Source: Podocnemis expansa | Taxonomy: Eukaryota > Chordata > Testudines > Podocnemididae | Length of the DNA: 64,000 nucleotides | Direction of reading: 5' to 3' | Assembly: GCA_007922195.1 (NCBI GenBank) | Contig: ML682002.1 | Span: forward strand, 558,001-622,000 | In this document: piece by piece, positions 46,200 to 57,699 of the stretch | Layout: the number at the start of each line of letters is the position of its first letter | Position numbering within the stretch: position 1 is the stretch's first letter | Notes under the pieces: generated by a model | What the model was told of the DNA's origin: nothing | Databases searched by the model: none | The model's input: only the letters and a program-made list of their open reading frames with translations | Program-made: the position numbers and the translations under genes

Positions 46200-46343
46200 C
46201 AAAAAAAAAAAGCAAGGAGTCCTGAGGCACTTAAAGACTAACAGAATATAAATACATTTATAAATAAATCTGTTAGTCCTTAAGTGCCACTGGACTCCTT
46301 GCTATTTTTGCTGAACTAGGCTAACACAACTACCGCTTTGCAA
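46200..46343. mobile_element. minimal palindromic Penelope-like unit
   Basis: Two arms read GCAAGGAGTCCTGAGGCACT and its reverse complement, meeting near 46255-46262 without the stem block. A perfect 13-bp duplication CTTAGAGTTGAAG lies at 46187-46199 and 46344-46356. Both arms carry the AACAGA variant in place of AACAAA. Confidence 0.85.
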
Positions 46344-46356
46344 CTTAGAGTTGAAG

Positions 46357-47170
46357 GAAAGTTTCTTTACAAAGCCATATCCCAGGGCTGAGAGTCGAGG
46401 CAGGTTAGTGACAATATGGAAGCCAGGGGGATGTTCAGTTTATAAGAACATAAACTGAAAGGTAAACTCCAGAAGTGTGAATTGCAGGGCCCAGAAATGG
46501 TCAGTGCTCATGTGAATAGAAATGTTCAGTTTCCACCTTGTTTCCCTTCTATGCTGTTCTGGAGAAACCACATTTGGTGAGCCTCAGTTTCTTGTTGATT
46601 GGGATAAATGAACTTTTGGGAGATAAGCTTGGGAAACTTTTTGGTGGCTTCTAAGTAGAATTTCTCTTAAATTTTGTTCACAGCCCTTTGATTTAAATTT
46701 TAGACAACATCCCTGAAAGAAAAGAAGTTCTGTCTGGGAAAGTGAATTTTTGGCTAATAGCCAAATGTACGCAATAAATCTAAGAGAATTCACAGGAGGG
46801 CAGTGGAAATGCTAGCTGGGACTGAAAACAAGTCTACAGAGAGAAGCAAATTTGTAGTGCAAAAGGACAGGAATGGTGACAGGACTTTGCACTTCTTTAG
46901 CACCTATTCTCTGAGGACCACACCACACTGAGCAAACATCAGCTAATCCCCATGGCATGTTGATAAAGCAAGATTTATGCTGCCACACTGACAAGTGCCC
47001 TGTAAATCACGGCCGGAGACAAGCACTACAGAAGTCAATCAATCATATGGACCTGGGAATTGAAACCCATGGATGCTAAGGGCAAAAAGCACTATGCAGG
47101 ACCAGGGCCAAAGTGAGTTTTCCAGAGGCCCTCAGAAAATCAGGGGCAGACTTAGCAATAGAACTTGGAA
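46357..47170. other. unassigned sequence
   Basis: A weak MIR-like stretch is seen at about 46870-46960 (GACTTTGCACTTCTTTAGC); otherwise nothing. Confidence 0.4.
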
Positions 47171-47179
47171 GTCCTGGCT

Positions 47180-47330
47180 CACAGCCCCATGTTCTTGCTG
47201 CAAGATAAATAAGAGGAAGCCCTTTTTCACAGCGAGTTCAAACAGACAATGGACCCACTTGCCAAAGGAGGTTGTGGGAGTGAGGGAGTAATTAAAAATT
47301 GACATGGACTGCTGCTAAGGGTCAAAAAAA
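47180..47330 (+). mobile_element. CR1-like 3' fragment
   Basis: AAATAAGAGGAAGCCCTTTT, TCACAGCGAGTTCAAACAG and CTTGCCAAAGGAGGTTGTGG follow CR1 3' order. Confidence 0.65.
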
Positions 47331-48315
47331 AATATTTGCTTAATGACTTAATGGTAAATTTATCCCCAAAACCGCAGTACATCACTTGTTGTTTATTTCC
47401 CCTAGCTTTGCTCCTAACCAGTTTTGCTTGGCAGAGGTAAAACAGAGACAAGGGAATCTATTCATCTGGGTACAGCTAAGTAATCAGTGAAATCAGAGTA
47501 AGACAGGAACTTGTAGTTCACGCCACAAACCCAAATTTCTGTGACTGATTAAAACCTCCACCAAACAAAACAGAGCGTTGTTGCATTTGTGCAGCAAGAC
47601 GGCTGGTGGGCAGTGAAAGGAATCATTAGGCATGTTCTCAGAATAAATCTTCCTAGTGGAGAAGGATGGATGGACAGCTAGATAAGTATCACTGCCAGGG
47701 TTGTTTCTCTGCAGAGAATGGGAAATACTGATGCAACGTGGAGCGGGATAAACATCTCCCAGATTCCCAGGCCATCGCCATGACAGTCTCTTTATGGTTT
47801 ATTCTGAATTCATGAGACAGCAGTGAGAAGTGAGACATCAGATGAGCTGGGAATCTGGGTTGCCAGGAGCATCACCTTGGGAATTTAGAAAGGAAGGAGG
47901 GAGGAATGAAAAGCAGAGGGTCACCACACCCCCTCACAACATCATCATGGCTGGTTTGGGCAGCATCTCAATCTCAGAGGAAAGTGTCCACTCCGTCCTC
48001 AGAGCCAGTAGGGACAGGACCGTGATGACCCATACTATTGCTTTCTATGGCACCTTCCTGCAGAGGACAACGGAGGGCTTGGTTAAATGGCCTCATTTTG
48101 TGGTGGGGACACAGACATACATGTGCACAGTGTTTTGGAGCAAGCTTCCTAACTTGGATCGACAGACTCAAGCTCCTGGGAAGTGTATTAGTGCTCTAAA
48201 ATAGCGATAGAGCTGAGCAGTTGTAGCTTAGCCTCTGAGGTGTAGGGAAGGGGGTGGGTGTCAGAGGCAGAACTTCAGCCTGAGATGTAATTTCAAGGTG
48301 CTGCCTTAGGTAGCT
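47331..48315. other. unassigned sequence
   Basis: The 124-codon frame at 47830-48204 has no domain that I recognise. Confidence 0.4.
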
Positions 48316-48324
48316 ATTATTAGA

Positions 48325-48531
48325 ATTGCAGTATGACCTGATCCCATGTCTTACGCTCCCCTGCATTTATTTTCACCCAATTCTGTAAGTTCCCCCTCTT
48401 CAAAGCACCTTATGAAGTGAGATTTTCTCCCATGAAAGCTCATGCGATAAATAAATCTGTTAGTCTTTAAGTGCCGCAAGACTCCTTGCTTTTTTTGCTT
48501 TACTAGACTAACACGACTGCCCCTTTGGAAC
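48325..48531 (+). mobile_element. Penelope-like 3' fragment with terminal repeat
   Basis: It contains the last part of the PLE 3' untranslated segment (GACCTGATCCCATGTCTTA) and the whole terminal repeat to CCCCTTTGGAAC. ATTATTAGA is duplicated at 48316-48324 and 48532-48540. The core is CTTATGA, and GAAA is kept. Confidence 0.88.
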
Positions 48532-48540
48532 ATTATTAGA

Positions 48541-49489
48541 GCGCTAGCCCTAGTCTGGTGACCTTGACTGGGAGGCTTGCTCTTGCTTGGTCCAAAATGC
48601 TGCCAAAATCCACCCAAGAGGTCAAACAACTTGTTGAAAGTCACAACAACTTGTTGACATACCGTAACTGCAGCCAATGCCTGGCTCTTGCTGCTATTTT
48701 AATGACAGAGCAATGCTGCCCTCTCAGATGTGTTTCATCCAGAACCATGTGCTAAGGAGTAAGCTGGGATGGTAGAAAAGTACCAGTTGGAAATAGAAGG
48801 ATCTTTGGGACATCTACTCTACCGCTTATCAGTCTGAGATCTTTTACCATAGGGTGTTCACCTAGGTTTTCTCCAGTCTTTTTGGAATCCCTCTCGGCAC
48901 TGACTGTGCTCCAAGCGGGGTTGTTGGGTTGCTACCAAAATGAGACTATTTTTCATCTCTTGTTGATTTCTCCCATTAGACAGGTTTATCTTAGGACACT
49001 GATCCTCAGCCTTTTCTATACCAGACCATCCCTGCGATGTAGCCATTTAGGAGAGGCAGAGTGATAGTGCCTATCTTCCACCTCTTCATGACCTTACAGG
49101 TCAAGGACCTGTCATAGGACATTTGTCATGATTCACCTTCTGCTTTCTCCAGAGATAATGGTACGTGTGAACCACCCTCACTTCTTTTTGTTAAAAATAT
49201 GTATTCCTTGAAAGCACCTTCTTCAATGAGGTGGAGGACATGACAGAACGTAACAGGGAGCCTGTCCTCCCGTTACAAATATACAGGGATGCTGCACTAT
49301 GTCACCATGGCCCTCTGCAGTGTGCTCTGACTCATCCTGCCATTGTAGCAACTGAGGATATTTATCTGTTGGTCTCCTCTTTATGAAACATCTGTCATGC
49401 ATTCAGTGGTTGCATTTCCACTAGGGTCACCCCCGTGAACAGTTCTGAGGTAAGGCCCTAGAGGACGCACAATCCAAACTTCTCAAAAC
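48541..49489. other. unassigned sequence
   Basis: No gene or element end recognised. Confidence 0.4.
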
Positions 49490-49498
49490 CTGAGGACT

Positions 49499-49689
49499 AA
49501 GTTCCAAAAGGGCAGCTGCATTAGTCTAGTCCAGCAAAACAAAGAAGGAGTCCTGTGGCACTCTTAAAGACTAACAAATTTATTTATTACATGAGCTTTT
49601 ATTACATGATTTATTACATGATTTATTAAAATCCCACTTTGTTAGATGCTTTGAAGATGGGGAATTTATAGGACGGCAAGAGGTGCATT
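49499..49689 (-). mobile_element. Penelope-like 3' fragment, reverse
   Basis: It opens GTTCCAAAAGGGCAGCTGC and runs through the terminal repeat into a short 3' untranslated piece (GATGCTTTGAAGATGGGG). CTGAGGACT is duplicated at 49490-49498 and 49690-49698. An ATTACATGATTT block is repeated in tandem near 49590-49628 and has replaced part of the stem region. Confidence 0.85.
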
Positions 49690-49698
49690 CTGAGGACT

Positions 49699-52600
49699 TA
49701 TCAGTTCTCTGCAGCTTGAAGGTGGATGAAGACTGAAGCAGGACAGAGCTCTCCAGTTGTCTTGGACTTCCCTGCCACTGGGTAAAAGGCTCCTACTTGT
49801 CAAGTCTTGGGAGGTTCCCACCTGTCCACTGGTGGTCCCCCATTAGATTTTATGCATAGCCCTTTGCCAACGGTTTTAACATCTCCCAGTAACGAAGTTC
49901 TGAGGTGATAGATGAGTAGAGATGGGGACAGGAGCATTGATATTTGGGAGTCACTAATCACAATGTTTCAGCTACATAAGAAAAAGAGACCGTCTCCTCC
50001 TACGTAAGAAAAAGGGCCTGTGTATATACACTGCCTTGCACAATGGGGTCCTGAGTGCTACTATAATTCTTGGAATGGTAAGTCAAAAAGGCCCATTTAT
50101 TGTACTTTGGGTACACCATAAGGTAAAGTGATATGCCACCAGAAACTTCAGCCAAAAGCAAACAGCAGAAGGAAGTGAACAGCAAAGTTAGATGAAAGGT
50201 TAAAGTCCACCTCTCCCAGCCAGATAGGCGATACAATCTCTGCATGCTGCCATACTCTCCTTTCTGGGGTATGTTTGTTCATTTACTCCAGTGCATCTCA
50301 TTAAATGAAAATGATCGACTCTGATAGATGAAACCCTATGATTATATAATTGCCCTTGTAAGGAAGTGAGGAGGTAGTTTTAGAACAATCACTAGATCTT
50401 ATGCAAGACAGCTGCCAGAATTTATACTGGAGAGATCTCCCTTCCCTTTTGGGCAGCAATTAATGCTTTAATCTTTTAAGACTTTTATGAAACATTGGAT
50501 TAGGCCATCATCAGTAAGAAATTTACTGCCCAACTGTCTTGCAGTGGCCTACCTGAGAACTCTTCAAGGCAGGTTTAATATTTGCCTTTATTTCCCCACC
50601 CTAGTAAAAGTGGATACTGACCTATTAAAAGACTTTGACTAATCCTGAGATCTGAGCATGAGATAATTAATCACTGGGAAGGCAGGGGTTACTTCTATCA
50701 TGAACAGGCAAAATTATGTTACCGCTCAGTGACCTGCATGAGTTTTCATAAATTCTCTTTCTTGGCTGAAAGGATTTAAACAGGGGTAAATCACAGAGTA
50801 ACAATGCAAGGCTATCTCAGCTTCTTAAAGGTTCATTAAGAGTTGAGAGTGGAATTAATATTATAGAGTAAAGGTTCTTATTAAGTGTTAAGGCAGCAAA
50901 CTCAAAGTCAAATTAGAAAAAGACTGTGACTATCTCTAGCGTACCCCTTTAGCATGCAAGGAATCTTGGATATTTATCCCACAGTTCCAAGGACTGACAC
51001 TGTATTCTGCATGTGTATTTTGTACAAGCTTAACTACACTGCTGTCATACTGTCAGTCTAGCAAATGAGGAAGGCTGTAGCCCAAGTTTAGGAAAATCCT
51101 GTTGCTGTTGCTTTTTCCCCCCTTTAAAAAGAAACAAAACTCAGTAGCCTAAGTGTAACTTTTGTTTAAGTTTACGTGCAGGAAGGTCATACTATGAAAA
51201 ATCTTGGCTTGAACTCTACAGTATTTACTCCCTCAAATTTTCAACCTAGTTTCTTTGTTTTTTGTTCAGTAACATTCCATGTAACTATGTGCACTCCCTC
51301 TTGTGGCCATCCTTAAATTACCTTGGAGATTAAATCTATTGATTGTACAGATTAAAAGGCCTGGTCCTGCAGCTCTATTGCCCGGCACCATATGTCGTTA
51401 TTTATAATGTACACAGTGGTGTAAAGTTGCGATGTAGCACCTATAGCATTTTTCATCCAGGTCTCACTCAGTTTGCACAGGTGTAAATGATTATTCAAGG
51501 TGCAGGGCACTGGGGACTCAGTCTGAGAATTTTTTATTTCAAGGGAACAGAACTTGAATCTTCCTAGGATTGTGTTTTGCTAATTAACACATCTTGTCTT
51601 CTTTCTCCTCTTAGCCCAAAATCTTCAGTACATTTTCTAGCCTGCAATAGCTCAGTCATCCAGAAATATTCAGCAAAGAGCAATGCTTGCCTATTTTTCT
51701 TTTTGTCAAAGGGGAAGTGCAAGTCCACAGAATGCCAACTTCTTTTGGACCTCTACCCCAGCAGTTCTCAACCCTTTCCACACCATTAGGTCAGGGCAGA
51801 ACACACAATAGTTTCAGGCCCTCCATCTCATAAGTTTGGGGACTATCAACTAGCTATAGAAAGAAGGAGGGGTTTTGCAGCTCCTTGAAATCTGGTTATG
51901 ATGCCCAGATGACAACTCCAGTTCTAGACAAGTGAAGGTTTGTGCTTTGATGGGCATATGATATATGACACCCACCCACCCTTACACAAAATCCATATCA
52001 CTCCCTTCATTACATTTGCAAGAGTATTTTGTATCTGAAGCTATCATTACACATCATGAACCCACATAATACTTCACACCTACCCATAACCTCTCATTCA
52101 CTATTTGCAGAAACAGAGCACCAAATAATAAATCCTCTTCCCAACATCTCAGTGAAGTAGCTAGCTATTATTCATCCCCATTTTATGGGTGGGGAAACTG
52201 AGGCATAGCAAGTGACAGCACAGCTGGGAAGAGAACTCTGAATGTTTGACTCCTGCTCTGTAAGGTGAAATACTTCTCACAAGGATTTCTTCTGCCCTGC
52301 CTACCTCTATTACTAACACATTTCTCTGAGTGGTTTCTACTGTGCTCATGGGTCTGACAGGCTTCTTGGCATAGTGCAACCATTGGAAAGAACTGTCAAC
52401 ACATTCACGCTTGTCTATTTGACAGAGCTGTAACATAGTGTTTTGCCAACCAGGGCATGTTCTGATTGGAACGTGCCCCTTCCCATTAGAGGTGCTTAAA
52501 GCCAGCACCACCAAGCTGCCCCTTTAATGGAGTGGCTCTATTTAGCCACTCTGGGCTGCCCGGGACTTTGCCCCTTTGGCCCTGCCGTAGTTACGGATCT

Positions 52601-52906
52601 GCTATTTGAGACTTCCAGGCCTCCGTACCTCTTGGAGAGTGGGTGGGACCTCTGCTCATGCTCATTCAGAGAATCCTAAAGCATCCTATTCTAGGGAAAA
52701 TACAAGGCCTTAAGTCCTCATTTTCCCTACATTACTTCACAAGAAAACACTTTCCTTCACTGTGGAATAAGATCAAGAATGTCCCGCAAGCAAGAAGTCC
52801 AACGGCAGCCCTCACAACCCAATAAAACAGTTTAACTTGGAATTTCTTGAATAACCCTTCTGCTAGCTGGAATTGGTAGTAGTAGAGTTGGGTTCAATAT
52901 CAAGGG
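49699..52906. other. unassigned sequence with small repeat traces
   Basis: 51768-51805 starts CAGCAGTTCTCAACCC, like one end of the hAT family at 22436, but has no partner. A MIR core is at 52150-52215. No gene is recognised. Confidence 0.4.
52150..52215 (+). repeat. MIR-like core
   Basis: CCCCATTTTATGGGTGGGG, AAACTGAGGCATAGCAAGTG is the MIR core phrase. Confidence 0.65.
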
Positions 52907-53098
52907 CAGGGGTCTCAAACATGTGGCCCCTAAAGCTACTTCCTGTGACCCACAATGACACAGTCATTACCAATATTTGCAATAGCATTATATGGAAAAG
53001 TTTCAGTGGTGCGGTCCTTGAGCTACCGTACTAATCCTCATGTGGCCCTCTGCTAGTCCTCATGTGGCCCTCGTGGTGATTTGAGTTTGAGACCCCTG
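52907..53098 (+). mobile_element. hAT-like miniature element
   Basis: The ends are CAGGGGTCTCAAAC and GTTTGAGACCCCTG, in the same orientation as the copy at 27929. It contains a tandem duplication of CCTCATGTGGCCCTC with its flanks. The 8-bp flanks no longer match. Confidence 0.82.
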
Positions 53099-53924
53099 CT
53101 TTAGAGGCAGTCCCCCCTTGCAAGCACAGAGATTGAGTGTAGGGAAGTAACTTGATAAAGGGGGAAAATTATGTATCATTGACTTGGGAAAATGCTGCAA
53201 GCAGGGTCCATACACATAAAATCATGAGCAAAACACCCACCTCAGAGTACATTGAGCAGTTTCCTTTTGCCTCAGGTTCTTAAGTCTGGCCGCCAGCAGT
53301 TACTTCGATATGCCTCTCCCTTCTCAGCAGTGGTTGTCATTGGTCAGAGAAGATTCAACGTTCAGAGGCGCAGCTGTGGACTTCACCTCCCACCCTGGCT
53401 GGGGAAGATAGAGAGAAAGCAGCTTGTTTGCTTCACCAGTCCAGTGACTTCACTCTTCTGCCTTGCTGGCTGCCTTGCCACTCCACCGGCCACTCTGCCT
53501 GCTCTCTGGAGTGTATTGAGATCTCATCACACAACACGGCTCTGAGATTCCAGGTTTTAGTGGGGGAGCATCACTGCTAATGCACACTGAGCCATCTATT
53601 GCATCCCCACACAGGTCTAATGCTTAGATCTGGTTCTCAGTGACTTTGGCTCTGTGGTTGCTAACAAGACTCTCAATTGAGTCTCAAGTTGCTGTCATTA
53701 CACAGTGCAGAGAGAAAGGGTCAAACAACACCTATGGCTCTCACCACAAAATACAACCCTCCCTCACCCCAACTCTACTGGGTTTTAGCACCCATGCTCC
53801 TTGCCTAGCAAGTACAGGTTAGTTGAGGGTGACTCCCAGTCAGGGGTTTGCCAAGCACACCTCTGTTGCCCTTCCTTCACACAAAGAGGATAACAACCTT
53901 CTAGTACCTCTGCCCAATAACAAG
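53099..53924. other. unassigned sequence
   Basis: The frame at 53252-53545 (97 codons) lacks a recognisable domain. I suspect part of an old element but cannot name it. Confidence 0.35.
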
Positions 53925-54338
53925 CCACTGGTTTGACCCAATATGACCATTCTTAGGGTTTTAAGTCACCTCTTAACCTTTTCTGTGTTAAACCAAAGAC
54001 ACTGAACTTTGAGTGTATGACCACAAAGTCATGTTTTCTAATCTTTTAATTATACTCATGGGTCTTCTCTGAACTTCTGGTTTATCAACATCCTTTTTGA
54101 ATTGTGGACACTAGGTATGGACTCAGTATTCCAGCAATGACTCCCCTATGCAAAATACAGAGGTGAAATAACCTCTACTCTCACTCGAGAGTCATCTGTT
54201 CGTGCATCTCAGGATTATATTGGCTTTTTCAATCACAGTATCATGCTGGGAATTTGAGTTCAGCTGATTATTTGCCAAGACCCCAAAATCTTTTTCTGAC
54301 TGCTTCCTAGGAGAGAGCCTCCCATTTTGCAAGTATGG
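53925..54338 (-). mobile_element. CR1 fragment, minus strand, first half of a split copy
   Basis: The plus strand shows TATCAACATCCTTTTTGAAT, TATGCAAAATACAGAGGTG and CAGCTGATTATTTGCCAAG, ending at CCATTTTGCAAGTATGG. Family sequence resumes at 61281 with CAAATATGGCCTGCATGC, so the two halves belong to one CR1. Confidence 0.85.
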
Positions 54339-54438
54339 TGTGACCTTGGTAGCTTGGGTTCGCCACCTGAAAATGCCAAGATCAGAACAGGCTGCAAAGG
54401 GAGAGCTGATTCTCCCAGTACTGGGGGGTGACCTGATG
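54339..54438. other. short unassigned flank of DIRS
   Basis: About 100 bp between the CR1 break and the DIRS left repeat. It may belong to an older insertion that hosts the DIRS. Confidence 0.35.
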
Positions 54439-54598
54439 GGTGCTGCTCACCTACGTTCAGTTACAGGTGTCTACGTGCTGCAGCGCACCATTATCTGGAA
54501 AGTTTTTTAGCCCTGGCCTGTCGGCCCAGGGTCAGTGGCTAATGCACCCTCTGTTCCACAACCGTGGCTTTATATACAACCCTGACCCTCCTCAGTTG
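54439..54598. repeat. DIRS left inverted terminal repeat
   Basis: It is the diverged reverse complement of 60028-60190. The shared blocks are CAGTTACAGGTGTCTACGTG, GGAAAGT...TTTTAGCCC and CCCTGACCCTCCTCAGTT. Confidence 0.9.
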
Positions 54599-54627
54599 CT
54601 TCTTTTCGCCAGCTCCGAGTAGTGGAG

Positions 54628-54735
54628 GGATCTGAATGTATGTGAGCAGCCCATCTCAAAGAAGGACGGTTACATCAGTAACCCACCGTTCTTCTTCAAG
54701 TGCTGCTCACATCATTCAGTTACAGGTGACTGCTA
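54628..54735. repeat. DIRS internal complementary region
   Basis: It contains CTGAATGTATGTGAGCAGC and, shortly after, TGCTGCTCACATCATTCAG with CAGTTACAGGTG. These are copies of the outer tips of the two terminal repeats in opposed orientation. In DIRS elements this region is proposed to template completion of the ends through a circular intermediate. Confidence 0.82.
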
Positions 54736-54756
54736 GCCATACTCAGGATGGTGGGC

Positions 54757-55740
54757 AGAGTTACAACTTACCCGCTTTGAGTACGGCTCTGCCCAATGTG
54801 GCATCCTCTCACACCTGTTGGACAATAGCGTAGTGCATCATGAAAGTATGCACTGACAACCATGTGGCTGCTCTGCAGAGCTCCTGGATTGGGACCTGTG
54901 CAAGGAAGGCCATTGAAGAAGCTTGGGCTCTCACTCAGTGCACCCTGACCCTCCCAGGAAGGGGTGTTCCCGACCTTCTGTAGCAGTCTTTAATACAGTT
55001 CACTATCCATCTGGAGATGAAGTGTGTTGTCACTGGCTGTCCTCTTTTTTGCTCCGTGACCGCCACGAAAAGTTGGGAGGTCTTGCGGAATGGCCATGTG
55101 CGCTTCATGTAAGTCAGGAGTGCCCTTTTGACATCTAGGGTGTGCCACTCCCTCTGTTTCTCTGTAACCTGAGGGTCTGGGAGAAACACCAGGAGGCCAA
55201 TGTCCTGGTTCAGGTGGAATGGGGAAGCCACCTTTGAGAGCAACGATGGGTGCGGGCGTAACATCACCTTGTCAGCAAAGAACCTTGTATACGGAGGTTC
55301 CAAGGAAAGGGGTCTCAGTTCTGAGACATGTCTCACCGAGGTTATGGCTACTAAAAATGCCACTTTCCACAAAAGGACTAACAATGTGCAGGAGTCTAAG
55401 GGTTCACAGGGTGACTCTGTCAGGCTCTGGAGCACCACATTTAAGTCCCACTGGGAAGTAGTATCCCTGGCCTGTGGATAGATCCTCTTGATACCCTTCA
55501 GGAACCTAGGGGAGGTAGGGTGGGAGAACGCTGAGACCCCCTTCTACCTTATCATGAAGGGCTGAGATTGCTGCTAGGTGAACCTTTAGGGAGGGAGTTG
55601 ATAGGCCCCCATCCTTAAGGTTCACAAGGTAGTCGAGTATTAAATGAATGGGAGCTGTCTCCACTACAGTCCCTCTCCCCTTAGACCAGAGGGAGAAGCA
55701 TCTCCACTTAGCAGTGGAGGTGGCCCTAGTCAAAGGTCTC
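54757..55740 (-). pseudogene. DIRS tyrosine recombinase remnant
   Basis: This would be the integrase-equivalent of the element. The N-terminal core-binding part is read at 55733-55506 (HLILDYLVNLKDGG, LKVHLAAISALHDK). After a frameshift near 55505, the catalytic part follows. It includes SVRHVSELRPL (first catalytic arginine) and TTHFISRWIVNCIK. Then comes histidine 54938-54940, a TGA stop (54935-54937), valine and arginine (54929-54931), and further on ELCRAATW and tyrosine 54830-54832 in MMHYAIV. The stop therefore falls inside the HxxR motif, while downstream catalytic residues remain readable. Confidence 0.9.
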
Positions 55741-55955
55741 CTACTGCCTATCAGTACCCCTTTAACTCTCTCTGAGCAGAGTTTCTCAGATTCATTTAAC
55801 CATGTAGCCTCCAGGCTGTCAGCTGTAGCACTCTCAGGTTCAGGTGCCGTAACCGGTCCGAGTCCTGTATCAGCAGGTCTATCCCATGGAGAAGGTGTAA
55901 TGGGGTGTCTATCGATAGATCTTGTAGGATCGAGTAGCAGTGTTGTCTGGGCCAG

Positions 55956-56700
55956 TCAGGAGCTATCATTATTATGTCTGCTCCATCCTTTTTTATTTTC
56001 AGGAGGACCTTGTAGATAAGGAGAACTGGCAGGAATGCATACATCAGTGGACCCCCTGCATGGAATTCGAAAGGCATCTGAGAGTGAGCACGTCTCTCGA
56101 CCCCTGAGGGAGCAAAAGTGACGACACTTCTGATTCTGACATGTCGCAAATACATCCACCTGGGGGGTGCCTCACTGACTGACTGTGTGGGACACAGTTT
56201 TCAAGTGCAGAGACCACTCGCGATGAGACAAGAAGGTCCCGCTCAGAGAGTCTGCTGTACTGTTGTCTACCCCTGGAAGGTAAGCCGCTACCAGGGTATA
56301 GTCGTGACTCACAGCCAGTTCCTACAGGTTGGTGGCTTCCACACAAAGAGCCGGGGAACAAATAACCCCCTGGTGGTTTGTGCAAAACATGGCTGGTGTG
56401 TTGTCCGTCAGAACCTGGACCGTTTTCCCGTTTACCAAGTCCAGGAAGGCCCTGCAGGCCAGATGGATGGCTCTGAGCTCCTTCACGTTTATGTGGAGGA
56501 GTCTGTCCCTGGGAGATCAGTTCCCTTGGGTTGATAGGTCCCCCTCGAGATGTGCCCCCCCCGATGTCTGACACATCAGTGATCAGCGTCACCGTAGGGT
56601 TGGAGATCTTGAAGGGAATCCCCTCCATGGCAAAGACTGGGTCCCGCCAGATTTCCGGTGTTCTGAGGACATGGCAGGGGACCGACAGTACTTTGTTCAG
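55956..56700 (-). pseudogene. DIRS RNase H region remnant
   Basis: TLITDVSDIGGG near 56590 matches the RNase H start with its aspartates. Further pieces in shifted frames include a QVDVFATCQNQ-like stretch near 56159 that leads towards the recombinase. Frameshifts split the domain. Confidence 0.78.
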
Positions 56701-56969
56701 AGGATGCCTTTGGGGGGTGGACGGCTGCGGCTAGCCAGCGCTGAAAAGGCCTCATGCTCAGGCAGGCCATCCTTATCACAGAGGTAGAGGCCGCCATGTG
56801 ACCCAGGAGCTAGAGGCACCATCTGGCCGTGGTGATCGGGACATTCTGGAGCTCTGAAATGATGGCGCAAATGGACTGAAACCTGGATTGGGGCAGGGCC
56901 GCTTTCCCTTTTATGGAGTCTAAGAGGGCTCCTATAAATTCTATTCTCTGAGCTGGGGAAAATTTTCAT

Positions 56970-57680
56970 TTTTCATGGTTTATGCACAACCCCAGGTAAT
57001 TGCACAGTTTTCTTGTGAATCTGACACTGTGTTGAACCTGATATTTTGATCTCCCTTTATTACCCAGTTGTTCAGGTAAGGGTAGATCCTTATCCCCTGC
57101 CTCCACAGGTGTGCCGCCACCTCCACCATATACTTTGTGAACACTTTAAGGGATAGGGAGCATCCAAAGGGGAGGGACACAAACTGGAAATGATTCCCTC
57201 CCACCACAAATCTGAGGAATCTCCTGTGGTTGGGTCTTATCGCTATGTGAAAACAAGCATCCTTTAGATCAAGGGCTGCGAACCATTCCCCTTCATCTAG
57301 AGCTGGGATGATCTGTGATAGGGAAACCATGTGGAACTTTATTTTCCTTAAATGTTTGTTCAGAGCTCTGTAGTCTAAGATGGGCTTCAGGTTGCCATTT
57401 GGCTCGGGGACCAAGAAGTAATGGGAGTAGAAACCCTTCACCCACCACCTCCTTGGAACCTTGTCTATTGCTCCAAGGGAGAGCTGTTTTTCGCACTCCC
57501 TTTGTAGAAGCAGCTCAAACTCTGCGTCCCTGAGATTTGAGTGAGGGAGCAGATTTCTGTCTCAGGATATAGATTTGAATTGTATGGAGTACCCTTTGGA
57601 TACTGTGTCTAGTATCTATCCATCCTTTGTGGTGCTGGCCCAGTGAGGTAGAAATGGGGGCCAAACAGTTGCTGAAGAAT
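56970..57680 (-). pseudogene. DIRS reverse transcriptase remnant
   Basis: The open stretch 57441-56980 covers most RT motifs: GFYSHYFLVPEPNGNLKPIL, then EWFAALDLKDACFHIAI (motif A, catalytic aspartate), FQFVSLPFGCSLSLKVFTK (motif B, with the usual SSAP-like part altered) and YPYLNNWVIKG where YLDD is expected. Both aspartates of that box are now AAC (asparagine) at 57067-57072, each one transition away from GAC. The upstream reading HHKGWIDTRHSIQRVLHTIQI (57660-57600) is the RT N-terminus in another frame. It is inactive as it stands. Confidence 0.92.
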
Positions 57681-57699
57681 AGGGATTGGGTGGGGGTGT

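Noticed and set aside
47830..48204. 124-codon frame as a possible gene
   Set aside because: No family resemblance. Part of its span has a competing minus frame.
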